Assembly: GCF_900107765.1 (NCBI RefSeq) | Contig: NZ_FNQY01000009.1 | Location: 1 to 64,000, forward strand | DNA length: 64,000 nucleotides | Direction: 5' to 3' | From: Arachidicoccus rhizosphaerae | Lineage (GTDB): Bacteria > Bacteroidota > Bacteroidia > Chitinophagales > Chitinophagaceae | Part shown: positions 25,366-33,539 of the stretch, piece after piece | Layout of the letters: each line of letters begins with the position of its first letter | Position numbering within the stretch: position 1 is the stretch's first letter | Position numbers and translations under genes: made by a program | The notes under the pieces: generated by a model | Told to the model about the DNA's origin: nothing | The model's database searches: none | What the model saw: only the letters and a program-made list of their open reading frames with translations

Positions 25366-26901
25366 ATGGCGAAGCAAAAAGAAAAAACAGAGGAGCCTTT
25401 GGAAAAGCAGTTATGGAAGGCGGCGGATAAACTCCGTAAGAATATTGATGCGGCGGAATATAAGCATATTGTATTGGGGCTTATTTTCCTGAAATATATC
25501 TCGGATGCATTCGAGGATCTATATGCTAAATTGAGTGGTGATGTTGATAGTGGGGCAGATCCGGAAGACAAGGATGAGTATAAAGCTGAAAATGTATTCT
25601 TTGTTCCTCAGGATGCGAGATGGAGTTTTCTTCAGTCCAAAGCCAAACAACCTGAAATTGGCAAGTTTGTGGATGATGCTATGGACGCCATTGAGAAGGA
25701 GAATCCATCGCTGAAAGGAGTTTTACCGAAAGTGTTTGCTCGTCAAAATCTGGACCCAACGAGTTTGGGTGAGTTGATTGATCTGGTTGGCAATATCGCG
25801 CTGGGGGATGCCAAATCCAGAAGTGCTGATGTCCTGGGTCATGTATTTGAATATTTTCTGGGTGAATTTGCCTTGGCAGAAGGAAAGAAGGGCGGTCAGT
25901 TCTATACGCCTCGAAGCGTAGTTGAATTATTAGTTGAAATGTTGGAGCCTTCTAAGGGGCGGGTTTTTGACCCTTGTTGTGGCTCTGGTGGCATGTTTGT
26001 GCAATCGGAAAAGTTTGTGGAGGACCATAGGGGCAACGTTAATGACATTTCCATTTATGGTCAGGAAAGCAACCAGACCACCTGGCGGTTGGCAAAGATG
26101 AACTTGGCAATCCGTGGTATTGATAGCTCACAGGTGAAATGGAATAATGAGGGCTCATTTTTAAACGATGCACATAAGGATCTGAAAGCAGATTATATTA
26201 TTGCGAATCCACCGTTTAATGTGAGTGACTGGGGCGGTGAGCTTATGCGTAAGGATGGTCGTTGGCAATTTGGTGTGCCGCCTACTGGTAATGCTAATTT
26301 TGCCTGGTTGCAGCATTTTATTTACCATTTGGCTCCCAATGGGCAAGCGGGGGTGGTTTTAGCAAAGGGTGCATTGACTTCTAAGACTTCGGGCGAAGGA
26401 GATATCAGGAAGGCACTGATTGAGGAAGGCTTAATCGACTGTATCGTTAATCTGCCGGCTAAGTTGTTTTTAAATACACAGATTCCAGCGGCTTTGTGGT
26501 TTATGAGCCGTAACCGCAAAAACGGAAAGTTCAGGGACCGTAGTAAGGAGATTTTATTTATTGATGCCCGGAACCTTGGGCACCTGATCAATCGCCGGAC
26601 TCGGGAGTTGTCGGCTGAGGATATTGCCAAAATTGCTGGCACTTACCATAATTGGCGTAATAAAAGGGGTGATTATGAGGATGTTGCAGGCTTTTGCGCT
26701 TCTGCGCCTATTAGTAAGGTAAAAGAATTGGATTATGTGGTTACGCCGGGTAGGTATGTTGGGTTGCCGGATGAGGAGGATGATTTTGACTTTAATGAGC
26801 GGTTTTCAGCGTTGAAAGCGGAATTTGAAGGACAATTGAAAGAAGAGGCAAAATTGAATAAGTTAATTAATGAAAATCTGAAACGGATCAAATATGAGTA
26901 A
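25366..26901 (+). CDS. hsdM: Type I restriction-modification methyltransferase subunit
   Basis: A 511-residue N6-adenine methyltransferase. The HsdM N-terminal helical domain occupies about residues 8-140. AdoMet-binding motif [10 protein letters not shown] lies near 204 and the catalytic motif IV NPPF near 281. The [16 protein letters not shown] stretch before motif I is typical of HsdM. It methylates the target of the HsdS subunit and is required, with HsdR, for restriction. Its last 8 bases overlap the ORF6N start, so the operon is tightly coupled. Confidence 0.95.
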   Translation: MAKQKEKTEEPLEKQLWKAADKLRKNIDAAEYKHIVLGLIFLKYISDAFEDLYAKLSGDVDSGADPEDKDEYKAENVFFVPQDARWSFLQSKAKQPEIGKFVDDAMDAIEKENPSLKGVLPKVFARQNLDPTSLGELIDLVGNIALGDAKSRSADVLGHVFEYFLGEFALAEGKKGGQFYTPRSVVELLVEMLEPSKGRVFDPCCGSGGMFVQSEKFVEDHRGNVNDISIYGQESNQTTWRLAKMNLAIRGIDSSQVKWNNEGSFLNDAHKDLKADYIIANPPFNVSDWGGELMRKDGRWQFGVPPTGNANFAWLQHFIYHLAPNGQAGVVLAKGALTSKTSGEGDIRKALIEEGLIDCIVNLPAKLFLNTQIPAALWFMSRNRKNGKFRDRSKEILFIDARNLGHLINRRTRELSAEDIAKIAGTYHNWRNKRGDYEDVAGFCASAPISKVKELDYVVTPGRYVGLPDEEDDFDFNERFSALKAEFEGQLKEEAKLNKLINENLKRIKYE

Positions 26902-27778
26902 GGAACTAATCATATCGCAAAAGTCAATCGGGAACCGAATATACGCGCTCCGGGGTGAGCAGGTCATGTTGGACAGCGATTTGGCAGATCTTTACCAGGT
27001 TGATACTAAAGCACTTAATCAGGCAGTGAAGCGAAATTTAGCTAGGTTTCCAGAAGAATTTCACTTTCAACTCACGGATCAGGAATATGAGAACTTGAGG
27101 TCACAATCTGTGACCTCAAGTTCTGGCCATGGAGGAAGGCGTACGCTTCCATTCGCCTTCACAGAGCAGGGGGTTGCAATGCTATCAGCTGTTCTACGTA
27201 GCAATGTAGCTATAAGGGTCAGTGTGCAGATTATGAATGCATTTGTGCAAATGCGAAGGATTATTGGGCATGAAACAATTCAGCACTTACGACTCTCAAA
27301 TATTGAAAACAAACTGATTGAACATGATCAGAAATTTAGCCAGATTTTCACTGCATTAGAACAAAGCGAGTTGCCACAAAAAGGCATTTTTTTCGACGGG
27401 CAAGTTTTTGATGCTTATAATTTTGTTTCCGATTTAATTAGAAAAGCCAAGGATTCTTTAATCTTGATAGACAATTATTTAGACGATTCCGTTTTTACCC
27501 TGTTGAACAAACGTAAAAAAGGAGTGAATTGCGTATGTTATACCAAAACTATTAGCAAAAACTTGAAATTAGACTTAGAAAAACACAACCAACAATATTC
27601 GGCTATAACACTGAAGGAGTTTAAAACGGCTCATGACCGATTTTTGATCATTGACGATAAAGAATTGTACCATATTGGTGCATCACTGAAAGATTTAGGG
27701 AAAAAGTGGTTTGGATTTTCAAAAATGGATGTGGAAGTGTTTTCGGTCTTAAAACATTTAACGTTAGGTAGTAATTAA
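26894..27778 (+). CDS. ORF6N-domain protein with phospholipase-D-like tail
   Basis: A 294-residue protein. The ORF6N domain (about 8-95; [23 protein letters not shown] and [11 protein letters not shown]) is a KilA-N relative found in phage and RM-associated proteins and is probably DNA-binding. The middle is helical ([19 protein letters not shown]). The C-terminus has a single PLD-like block, [24 protein letters not shown], near residues 237-260. It overlaps hsdM by 8 bases. Proteins of this type are frequent inside Bacteroidota type I RM operons but their role is not settled. The coding sequence carries a perfect 16-bp palindrome at 27090-27124. Confidence 0.85.
   Translation: MSKELIISQKSIGNRIYALRGEQVMLDSDLADLYQVDTKALNQAVKRNLARFPEEFHFQLTDQEYENLRSQSVTSSSGHGGRRTLPFAFTEQGVAMLSAVLRSNVAIRVSVQIMNAFVQMRRIIGHETIQHLRLSNIENKLIEHDQKFSQIFTALEQSELPQKGIFFDGQVFDAYNFVSDLIRKAKDSLILIDNYLDDSVFTLLNKRKKGVNCVCYTKTISKNLKLDLEKHNQQYSAITLKEFKTAHDRFLIIDDKELYHIGASLKDLGKKWFGFSKMDVEVFSVLKHLTLGSN
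27090..27124. repeat. Perfect 16-bp palindrome inside the ORF6N coding sequence
   Basis: Arms at 27090-27105 and 27109-27124 (inner part TTGAGGTCACA and its complement) pair perfectly around a 3-base loop. It encodes residues about 66-77, in a variable stretch just before the conserved [10 protein letters not shown] block. The decayed copy has a different palindrome at the same place. Confidence 0.85.
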
Positions 27779-27826
27779 AATGTTGATTTATAGTGGTTTA
27801 AATAAAATTAAATTGGTAAACTAGTC

Positions 27827-28864
27827 ATGGGGGAATTAAAGCATACGAATCACGGACAAAAGCTTTTCACGGATATCTCTGAGCTGATTGAGCAAAGCAA
27901 GAGTCATGTTGCACAGACGGTAAATGCTACGCTTACGCTTTTATATTGGCAAATAGGCAGACGAATAAACTCTGAGGTACTCAGCAACAAACGGGCTGAT
28001 TACGGGAAACAGGTTGTTGCGGCACTTTCTGTGCAATTAACGGAACAATTCGGCAATGGGTTTTCTGAGAAAAATCTTCGCAGAATGATGCAGTTTGCGG
28101 AGGTTTTCCCCGATGAGCAAATTGTCGTATCGGCGATACGACAATTGAGCTGGACACATTTCATTGCACTTATTCCGTTAAAAGATCCATTACAGCGTGA
28201 GTTCTACGCTGAAATGTGCAGGATTGAAAAGTGGAGCGTTAAAACACTTCGAAGTAAGATCGATGGGATGCTTTATGAAAGAACTGCCATCAGCAAAAAG
28301 CCTGATCAATTAATAAAACAGGAAATAAAGGGCTTGCGCGATGAGGACAAACTGACTCCTGACTTGGTATTTAGGGATCCATATTTTCTGGATTTTCTTG
28401 GCTTAAAAGATACTTATAGTGAACGGAATCTGGAAGATGCCGTACTCCGCCAAATAGAGGGTTTTATTATGGAGTTGGGCCAGGGATTTACTTTTGTAGG
28501 ACGACAGAAACGTATGATAATAGATGGGGAGGATTTTAGCTTGGATTTGCTTTTTTTCCATCGAAAACTTAAACGGATGATTGCCATAGATTTGAAGTTG
28601 GGAAAATTCAAAGCGGCTTATAAAGGTCAGATGGAGCTATATCTCCGGTGGTTAGAAAAGAATGAGATGGAACCAGGAGAAGAAGCTCCGTTGGGGCTTT
28701 TGCTCTGCGCTGAAGGTAATAAGGAGCAGATTGAATTACTGCAACTTGATCAGTCGGGAATTAGGGTGGCTGAGTATCTTACTCAGTTGCCGGATAAGAA
28801 GCTGTTGCAGCAAAAACTGCACAGTGCTATTGAAATGTCTAAAAAACAAATGGAAAACAAATGA
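27827..28864 (+). CDS. DUF1016/YhcG-type PDDEXK nuclease family protein
   Basis: A 345-residue protein. The N-terminal DUF1016 domain covers about 10-170 (LYWQIGRRINSEVL, QLSWTHFIALI, MLYERTAISKKP). A PDDEXK nuclease domain follows, with FTFVGRQKRM, EDFSLDLLFFHR near 235 and IDLKLGKFK near 253 supplying likely metal and catalytic residues. The family commonly accompanies type I RM genes and may process foreign DNA or RNA. Translation is coupled to hsdS by an ATGA overlap. The gene contains a palindrome at 28120-28146. A decayed paralogue lies at 2665. Confidence 0.9.
   Translation: MGELKHTNHGQKLFTDISELIEQSKSHVAQTVNATLTLLYWQIGRRINSEVLSNKRADYGKQVVAALSVQLTEQFGNGFSEKNLRRMMQFAEVFPDEQIVVSAIRQLSWTHFIALIPLKDPLQREFYAEMCRIEKWSVKTLRSKIDGMLYERTAISKKPDQLIKQEIKGLRDEDKLTPDLVFRDPYFLDFLGLKDTYSERNLEDAVLRQIEGFIMELGQGFTFVGRQKRMIIDGEDFSLDLLFFHRKLKRMIAIDLKLGKFKAAYKGQMELYLRWLEKNEMEPGEEAPLGLLLCAEGNKEQIELLQLDQSGIRVAEYLTQLPDKKLLQQKLHSAIEMSKKQMENK
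28120..28146. repeat. 12-bp palindrome inside the DUF1016 coding sequence
   Basis: Arms AATTGTCGTATC and its complement at 28120-28131 and 28135-28146, loop of 3, perfectly paired. It encodes the stretch around QIVVSAIRQLSW. The decayed copy keeps the pairing with a compensated base-pair change. Confidence 0.85.
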
Positions 28865-30093
28865 GTGAGTGGAAGGAGTATAAACTTAAAGACTTAGGAA
28901 TTCTCCAAAGAGGTCGTTCTCGGCATCGACCTCGATATGCATTTCATTTGTATGGAGGTAAATATCCTTTTATTCAAACTGGAGAAATTAGAGAGGCGTC
29001 AAAATATATAAGACACTATCAACAAACCTATAGTGAAGAAGGCCTTAAACAATCAAAGTTATGGCCGAAAGGTACACTTTGTATTACAATAGCGGCCAAC
29101 ATTGCGGAATTAGCAATATTAGATTTTGATGCCTGCTTTCCTGATAGTGTTTTGGGCTTTATTCCAGATAAGAGCATAGTGGATTTGGATTTCGTATATT
29201 ATACCTTAAATCACTTCCAAAAGGAACTAAAGTATATTGGTGAAGGGTCCGTTCAAGATAACATTAACCTAGGAACATTTGAAAATATATTATATCCAAT
29301 CCCTAGTTTGCGCGAACAAATCGCTATTGCCTCTATCCTTAGCAGTTTAGATGATAAAATAGACCTGCTGCAATGCCAAAACGAAACCTTAGAAAAAATG
29401 GCCGAAACGCTTTTTCGGCAGTGGTTTGTGGAGGAAGCGAAGGAGGAGTGGGAGAATGAAACTTTAGGGAAATGGGCCATTGATACATTAGGTGGGGAAT
29501 GGGGGAAAGAAAACGCAGTAGGTGAATTCAACAAGCCTGTATATTGTATTCGTGGTACTGATATTGCAGACTTAAACAATGGCTTACCTGAAAGAACACC
29601 AATTCGATTTGTGAAAGAAAAGAAATTTTTAAATATTGAGCCTAGAGAAGGGGATCTAATTATTGAAATATCTGGAGGTACCGAAAATCAATCTACTGGA
29701 AGAGTTTGTTATATCAACAAGGATATTAAAGGACTTTTTGATAAACCACTAATATTTTCTAATTTCTGCAGACTGATAAGAATTAAAAAGGAAGAGTATT
29801 CATTTTTCCTATACTGTTATATTCAATACTTATATAATCAGGATGAATTTTTTAATCTTGAGAATGGCAGCTCTGGAATTAAGAACTTAAACTATAAGGC
29901 TCTTTTAAATGATTTGGAATACCTAATGCCAGACGAAAAAACAGTAATGGAATTCCAAAAAAAAGTTAAGCATTTATTTGAAAAAATTAATCGAAATAAA
30001 TATCAAATCCGAATTCTCATGAAGTTGCGCGATACTTTATTGCCGAAACTAATGAATGGAGAAGTTAAGGTAAAAGAGCAAGGGAATAAATAA
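28861..30093 (+). CDS. hsdS: Type I restriction-modification specificity subunit
   Basis: A 410-residue protein with two target-recognition domains (about 1-150 and 200-365), each followed by a helical spacer: REQIAIASILSSLDDKIDLL near 155 and the C-terminal LRDTLLPKLMNGEV. The order TRD-spacer-TRD-spacer is that of HsdS, which reads the two halves of the bipartite DNA target. It overlaps the preceding gene by ATGA. Only one complete hsdS is seen, with no inverted partial copies of the kind that mediate phase variation. Confidence 0.95.
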   Translation: MSEWKEYKLKDLGILQRGRSRHRPRYAFHLYGGKYPFIQTGEIREASKYIRHYQQTYSEEGLKQSKLWPKGTLCITIAANIAELAILDFDACFPDSVLGFIPDKSIVDLDFVYYTLNHFQKELKYIGEGSVQDNINLGTFENILYPIPSLREQIAIASILSSLDDKIDLLQCQNETLEKMAETLFRQWFVEEAKEEWENETLGKWAIDTLGGEWGKENAVGEFNKPVYCIRGTDIADLNNGLPERTPIRFVKEKKFLNIEPREGDLIIEISGGTENQSTGRVCYINKDIKGLFDKPLIFSNFCRLIRIKKEEYSFFLYCYIQYLYNQDEFFNLENGSSGIKNLNYKALLNDLEYLMPDEKTVMEFQKKVKHLFEKINRNKYQIRILMKLRDTLLPKLMNGEVKVKEQGNK

Positions 30094-30102
30094 CCTTAAA
30101 AA

Positions 30103-31281
30103 ATGTTGTTTATGGTTGAGATAAAAATTAATAGGAATATTTCCCCAAGAAAATTGAGCGATTTACGGAAGCTCTATTTTGGTCAGAGTGATTTGGGAGA
30201 TATTGTGCTGATTCTTCCAAGTGAAATTAGTAGATATTCGTTTGGATTACTGGCAGATCTATTAAGTTTTGTGATTACAATAAATAATAAATATTCTATA
30301 AAGAAATTAAAATTAAATATTCTTAGAGACGACCTAATCGCTCTTTATGATCAGGAATATTTTTACCCGATCATTTCGTTGTTGTGGAATACTGCGTCTT
30401 TTGTTGATAAACAAGATACAGATATTAAAAGTCTATTACGAGAAGAACAAAATTCTTTTTTCAAAAAAATGAATTCTCTCAGCAGAATGAAAGGGAATAA
30501 ATTCTTTTTGACTATGGTCGATCATTTACCGGGCTATGTCAGATTATTGGAAAACTCAAACGGTTTTAACGATGATGAAGATCAAATAAGCAATATTTTT
30601 GAATTAATCTTGAAGAAATATATACTTACCTTTAATAAAAATAATCTATCTGAAATTGCGGGAATCAAAAATGACATTGGAGCAATTGTGTATGAGCTCG
30701 CTAAAAATACTGATGAATGGGGGAAGACAGATAAAGAAAACATTAATTTTAGTTCGAGTATCCGAGGTGTATACTTACGTTTTCACGTTAATAGTCATGA
30801 GAAATTAGTTGAAGAGTACGCTTCGACTCCTTTACTTGCATTTTTTAATAGTTCCGAGATTATAAATTCTTGTTTAAATGAACTGGGGCAGTTATATTAC
30901 CTCGAAATTTTGATTTATGATTCGGGAATCGGTTTTATTGATAAATTTCATTCCGCCCCGAACTTCAAAGATATTGATGTTATTAAGAGATGCCTCGTTA
31001 AAAATCAAACTACATCCACTTCTAACTTAAAATCAAAAAAAGGGATTGGATTAGATAGAATATTGAACATTCTAAATAAAAAAGGGTTTTTAAGAATATT
31101 AACCGATAAATACTGCGTATATAGGGATCTCATAAAATGCGAATATAAACCAATTGATATTGAAAAGCTTGACGATCTGATTCTCGAAGATTGGAATGGA
31201 CTAAATTTCGATTCAATGGATTCGCCAAAGCTACAGGGATCCTTTATTAGCATTTTATACCCTTTTAAAAAATCAAACTGA
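30103..31281 (+). CDS. GHKL (histidine-kinase-like) ATPase embedded in the type I RM operon
   Basis: A 392-residue protein. The ATP-binding boxes of the GHKL fold are visible in order: N-box ELAKNTDEW (198-206), G1 YDSGIGF (272-278), G2 KKGIGLDRI (312-320) and a final GSFISILYP strand. No dimerisation/phospho-acceptor histidine domain, receiver or transmembrane segment is seen, so it is not an ordinary sensor kinase. It starts 9 bases after hsdS and its TGA overlaps the next ATG (TGATG). Its low GC and many Asn/Ile/Lys codons differ from hsdM. I know of no assigned role; it is probably the ATP-driven half of a two-gene module with the following gene. Confidence 0.8.
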   Translation: MLFMVEIKINRNISPRKLSDLRKLYFGQSDLGDIVLILPSEISRYSFGLLADLLSFVITINNKYSIKKLKLNILRDDLIALYDQEYFYPIISLLWNTASFVDKQDTDIKSLLREEQNSFFKKMNSLSRMKGNKFFLTMVDHLPGYVRLLENSNGFNDDEDQISNIFELILKKYILTFNKNNLSEIAGIKNDIGAIVYELAKNTDEWGKTDKENINFSSSIRGVYLRFHVNSHEKLVEEYASTPLLAFFNSSEIINSCLNELGQLYYLEILIYDSGIGFIDKFHSAPNFKDIDVIKRCLVKNQTTSTSNLKSKKGIGLDRILNILNKKGFLRILTDKYCVYRDLIKCEYKPIDIEKLDDLILEDWNGLNFDSMDSPKLQGSFISILYPFKKSN

Positions 31282-33539
31282 TGGGTAAATTTTATATTTA
31301 TAATGCTGTTCTTGATGACAAAATTAGTCGAGATGCAACAATAATCTTCAACCCGAATTCTGAGTATTCTTTTGATTCATTGAGAAGAGAACTTGAAATG
31401 TTTTTCAGTACGTTTCACCAAACGGGGGCTTTAATATTTATCCATTGTTCTACGACTCCTAATATAGAAACGTTAGTTGTGGGGAATTTAGACTCTATTT
31501 TAAAGAGCATACCTACAGTTGAGGAAGGTTTTTTAAGAAAAAATATTTTTTACATTTCCTATGATCAGTTAGGTTTTAAGATTGCAAATGGTGTTTTATT
31601 TATAAAACGTAATCTAAAGGAAATAATCAATCAGGGGTTGGCAAATATTTTCATTAAGAATGGAGGGCTCGTCGAAAGTAGTGGTATTTCTCACCATTTC
31701 GTATTTCCTTCTGGGAAACATTCCACAAAATTTTTGAGAGCTGCAAATGTTCTTGTGAAGAAAAGTGAGATAGATTTTATTGGGTTAACGACCTTACATC
31801 TTTTTAAAGAATCAAATTTTGAAAATATTTATTGCGATACGTTATCTATTACAGTAATTGGCTATTCAATGGCTAACTTCCTAAAAAGGTTTGGAATGGA
31901 TAAAGAGATTTATGTGGAATCCTTTAAATCATATAGTGGAATCTATGACAATAGGCAAAAGTTTTATGATAACTCTATTTTTTTGATTTCCGCTTCTACT
32001 TCTGGAGGTCTAATTAATTATCTTAAAGAACAACATCCTGAAATTAATTCGAATCAGATCAGTACGCTTTTTTACCTGCCATTAGATAAACATTCACCTG
32101 CAGTTTTTGAGCGTGTTGTTTGTAATTTGGGAGTTAATAGCAAATTGAATTATGGAATAAAATCCTATGAAACATTCAAGCCTCCGATAAGACCCTGCAA
32201 ATATTGCAACAATTATTCAACAGCGATTCAAATATTAGGAGATTCTTTTAGTCTTGATGAACCGATAATAAATCTGAGAAATATTAATGCAAAGAAATAT
32301 ATTACCATTGACATAAAAGAGTTTGTTGATAGTTTCAGATTTAAAGCAAAAATTGGAACTGCATTAAAAGTTTCATATAGTGATCCTTCTATTAAAAGAA
32401 AAACATATGCCACTTATATAGATTATGAAAAGGTAATTGACAATATTAATGAGTATAAAACGCATAAGGATAAATTGGATGCTTATATTAAACAATATAT
32501 TCCCGCAGCTACTAAATATATTGTATACCTTAATGACCTTGGATCTGAGAAACTGGCTACATATATTCACAAGAAAGTACAGAAAGATTCAAGACACAAT
32601 ATTTTAGTAATAAATCAAGCTGATCTTTCGGAAGGTCAAATTGATAAAAATCAAGTTGGTGCAATTGTTATTGTCGGATCTTGTATCACTAATGGAAAGA
32701 ATCTTTTGTATCTTAATCGATTTTTTAGGAACTATGAGCATTTTAGGCTTGTATATTTTGTTGGAATCACTAGAATTAGTGATTCTACAAGGCATAGTGA
32801 CCTTAAGGGTAATATTAAATATGGATTGTATGGCGCTAATAATGCTTCCTTTATAGAAGTTGAGACCTTATACTGCGATAATGCTAATTCTGAAACTCCT
32901 TGGGAGGTAGAAGTAGAACACTTGAAAGCTGTTCAACAAAGTCTGAACAAGCCTTCTAAGTTCATTAGTGAAAGGATTCGTACTATTAATTCATTCTCGA
33001 GTATGGAATTGAAAGGAGGTAGTAATAGAATATTTTACCCTAATATGGATAGTCAAGAATTAGAAATACGTAAAAATTCGGTTTTTTTTAATAATAATGA
33101 CTACTACGGAAATATTACTCAATCAGACGTCTATTTTACCGTTTCTTGCGTCCTTAATAATATGAGAAGTAATATGAATGATGGTCTTTATCAAACGAAT
33201 TTTGTTAAGAACGTTCTGGACCCATACTTATTTAACCGTTTTAATGATGGTATAATTCAAGCTGCAATATTACGATCAGCAAAATCAGAGGAGTTGAATT
33301 ATTCCTTTAGTGTTGATCATTCAAATAAAATGCTTATGCTGTTACAAACTTACATTAAACATATTGAGGAGTATCAGGGAGAAGCGATATTTGAATTTTT
33401 GCATGCTTTGGCGATTGGGAAATTGCGGCTGTGGAAGGACCATTATTTAATTTTAATTGAAGACCTCAATAAAATAAAAGATAGTCGGGTAAGAATTTTT
33501 GCAAAATGCATAAAACAATTCCACAAATTAAGTATATAA
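31281..33539 (+). CDS. Phosphoribosyltransferase-like protein embedded in the type I RM operon
   Basis: A 752-residue protein with two regions like type I phosphoribosyltransferases. The first (about 120-270) has HHFVFPSGKHSTKF, similar to the orotate enzyme's SGxxS strand, and a degenerate PRPP loop IFLISASTSGGL near 233-244, in which the usual acidic pair is absent. The second, near 460-476, is AIVIVGSCITNGKNLL, again PRPP-loop-like. A CKYC pair at 306-309 may hold zinc. The N-terminal 110 and C-terminal 200 residues are unassigned. It is coupled on both sides: TGATG with the ATPase and TAATG with hsdR. The fold assignment is inference from motifs; the substrate is unknown. Confidence 0.6.
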   Translation: MGKFYIYNAVLDDKISRDATIIFNPNSEYSFDSLRRELEMFFSTFHQTGALIFIHCSTTPNIETLVVGNLDSILKSIPTVEEGFLRKNIFYISYDQLGFKIANGVLFIKRNLKEIINQGLANIFIKNGGLVESSGISHHFVFPSGKHSTKFLRAANVLVKKSEIDFIGLTTLHLFKESNFENIYCDTLSITVIGYSMANFLKRFGMDKEIYVESFKSYSGIYDNRQKFYDNSIFLISASTSGGLINYLKEQHPEINSNQISTLFYLPLDKHSPAVFERVVCNLGVNSKLNYGIKSYETFKPPIRPCKYCNNYSTAIQILGDSFSLDEPIINLRNINAKKYITIDIKEFVDSFRFKAKIGTALKVSYSDPSIKRKTYATYIDYEKVIDNINEYKTHKDKLDAYIKQYIPAATKYIVYLNDLGSEKLATYIHKKVQKDSRHNILVINQADLSEGQIDKNQVGAIVIVGSCITNGKNLLYLNRFFRNYEHFRLVYFVGITRISDSTRHSDLKGNIKYGLYGANNASFIEVETLYCDNANSETPWEVEVEHLKAVQQSLNKPSKFISERIRTINSFSSMELKGGSNRIFYPNMDSQELEIRKNSVFFNNNDYYGNITQSDVYFTVSCVLNNMRSNMNDGLYQTNFVKNVLDPYLFNRFNDGIIQAAILRSAKSEELNYSFSVDHSNKMLMLLQTYIKHIEEYQGEAIFEFLHALAIGKLRLWKDHYLILIEDLNKIKDSRVRIFAKCIKQFHKLSI

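Noticed and set aside
28861-30093. Phase-variable hsdS locus
   Set aside because: Only one hsdS is present and no inverted partial hsdS copies or adjacent invertase were found in the operon.
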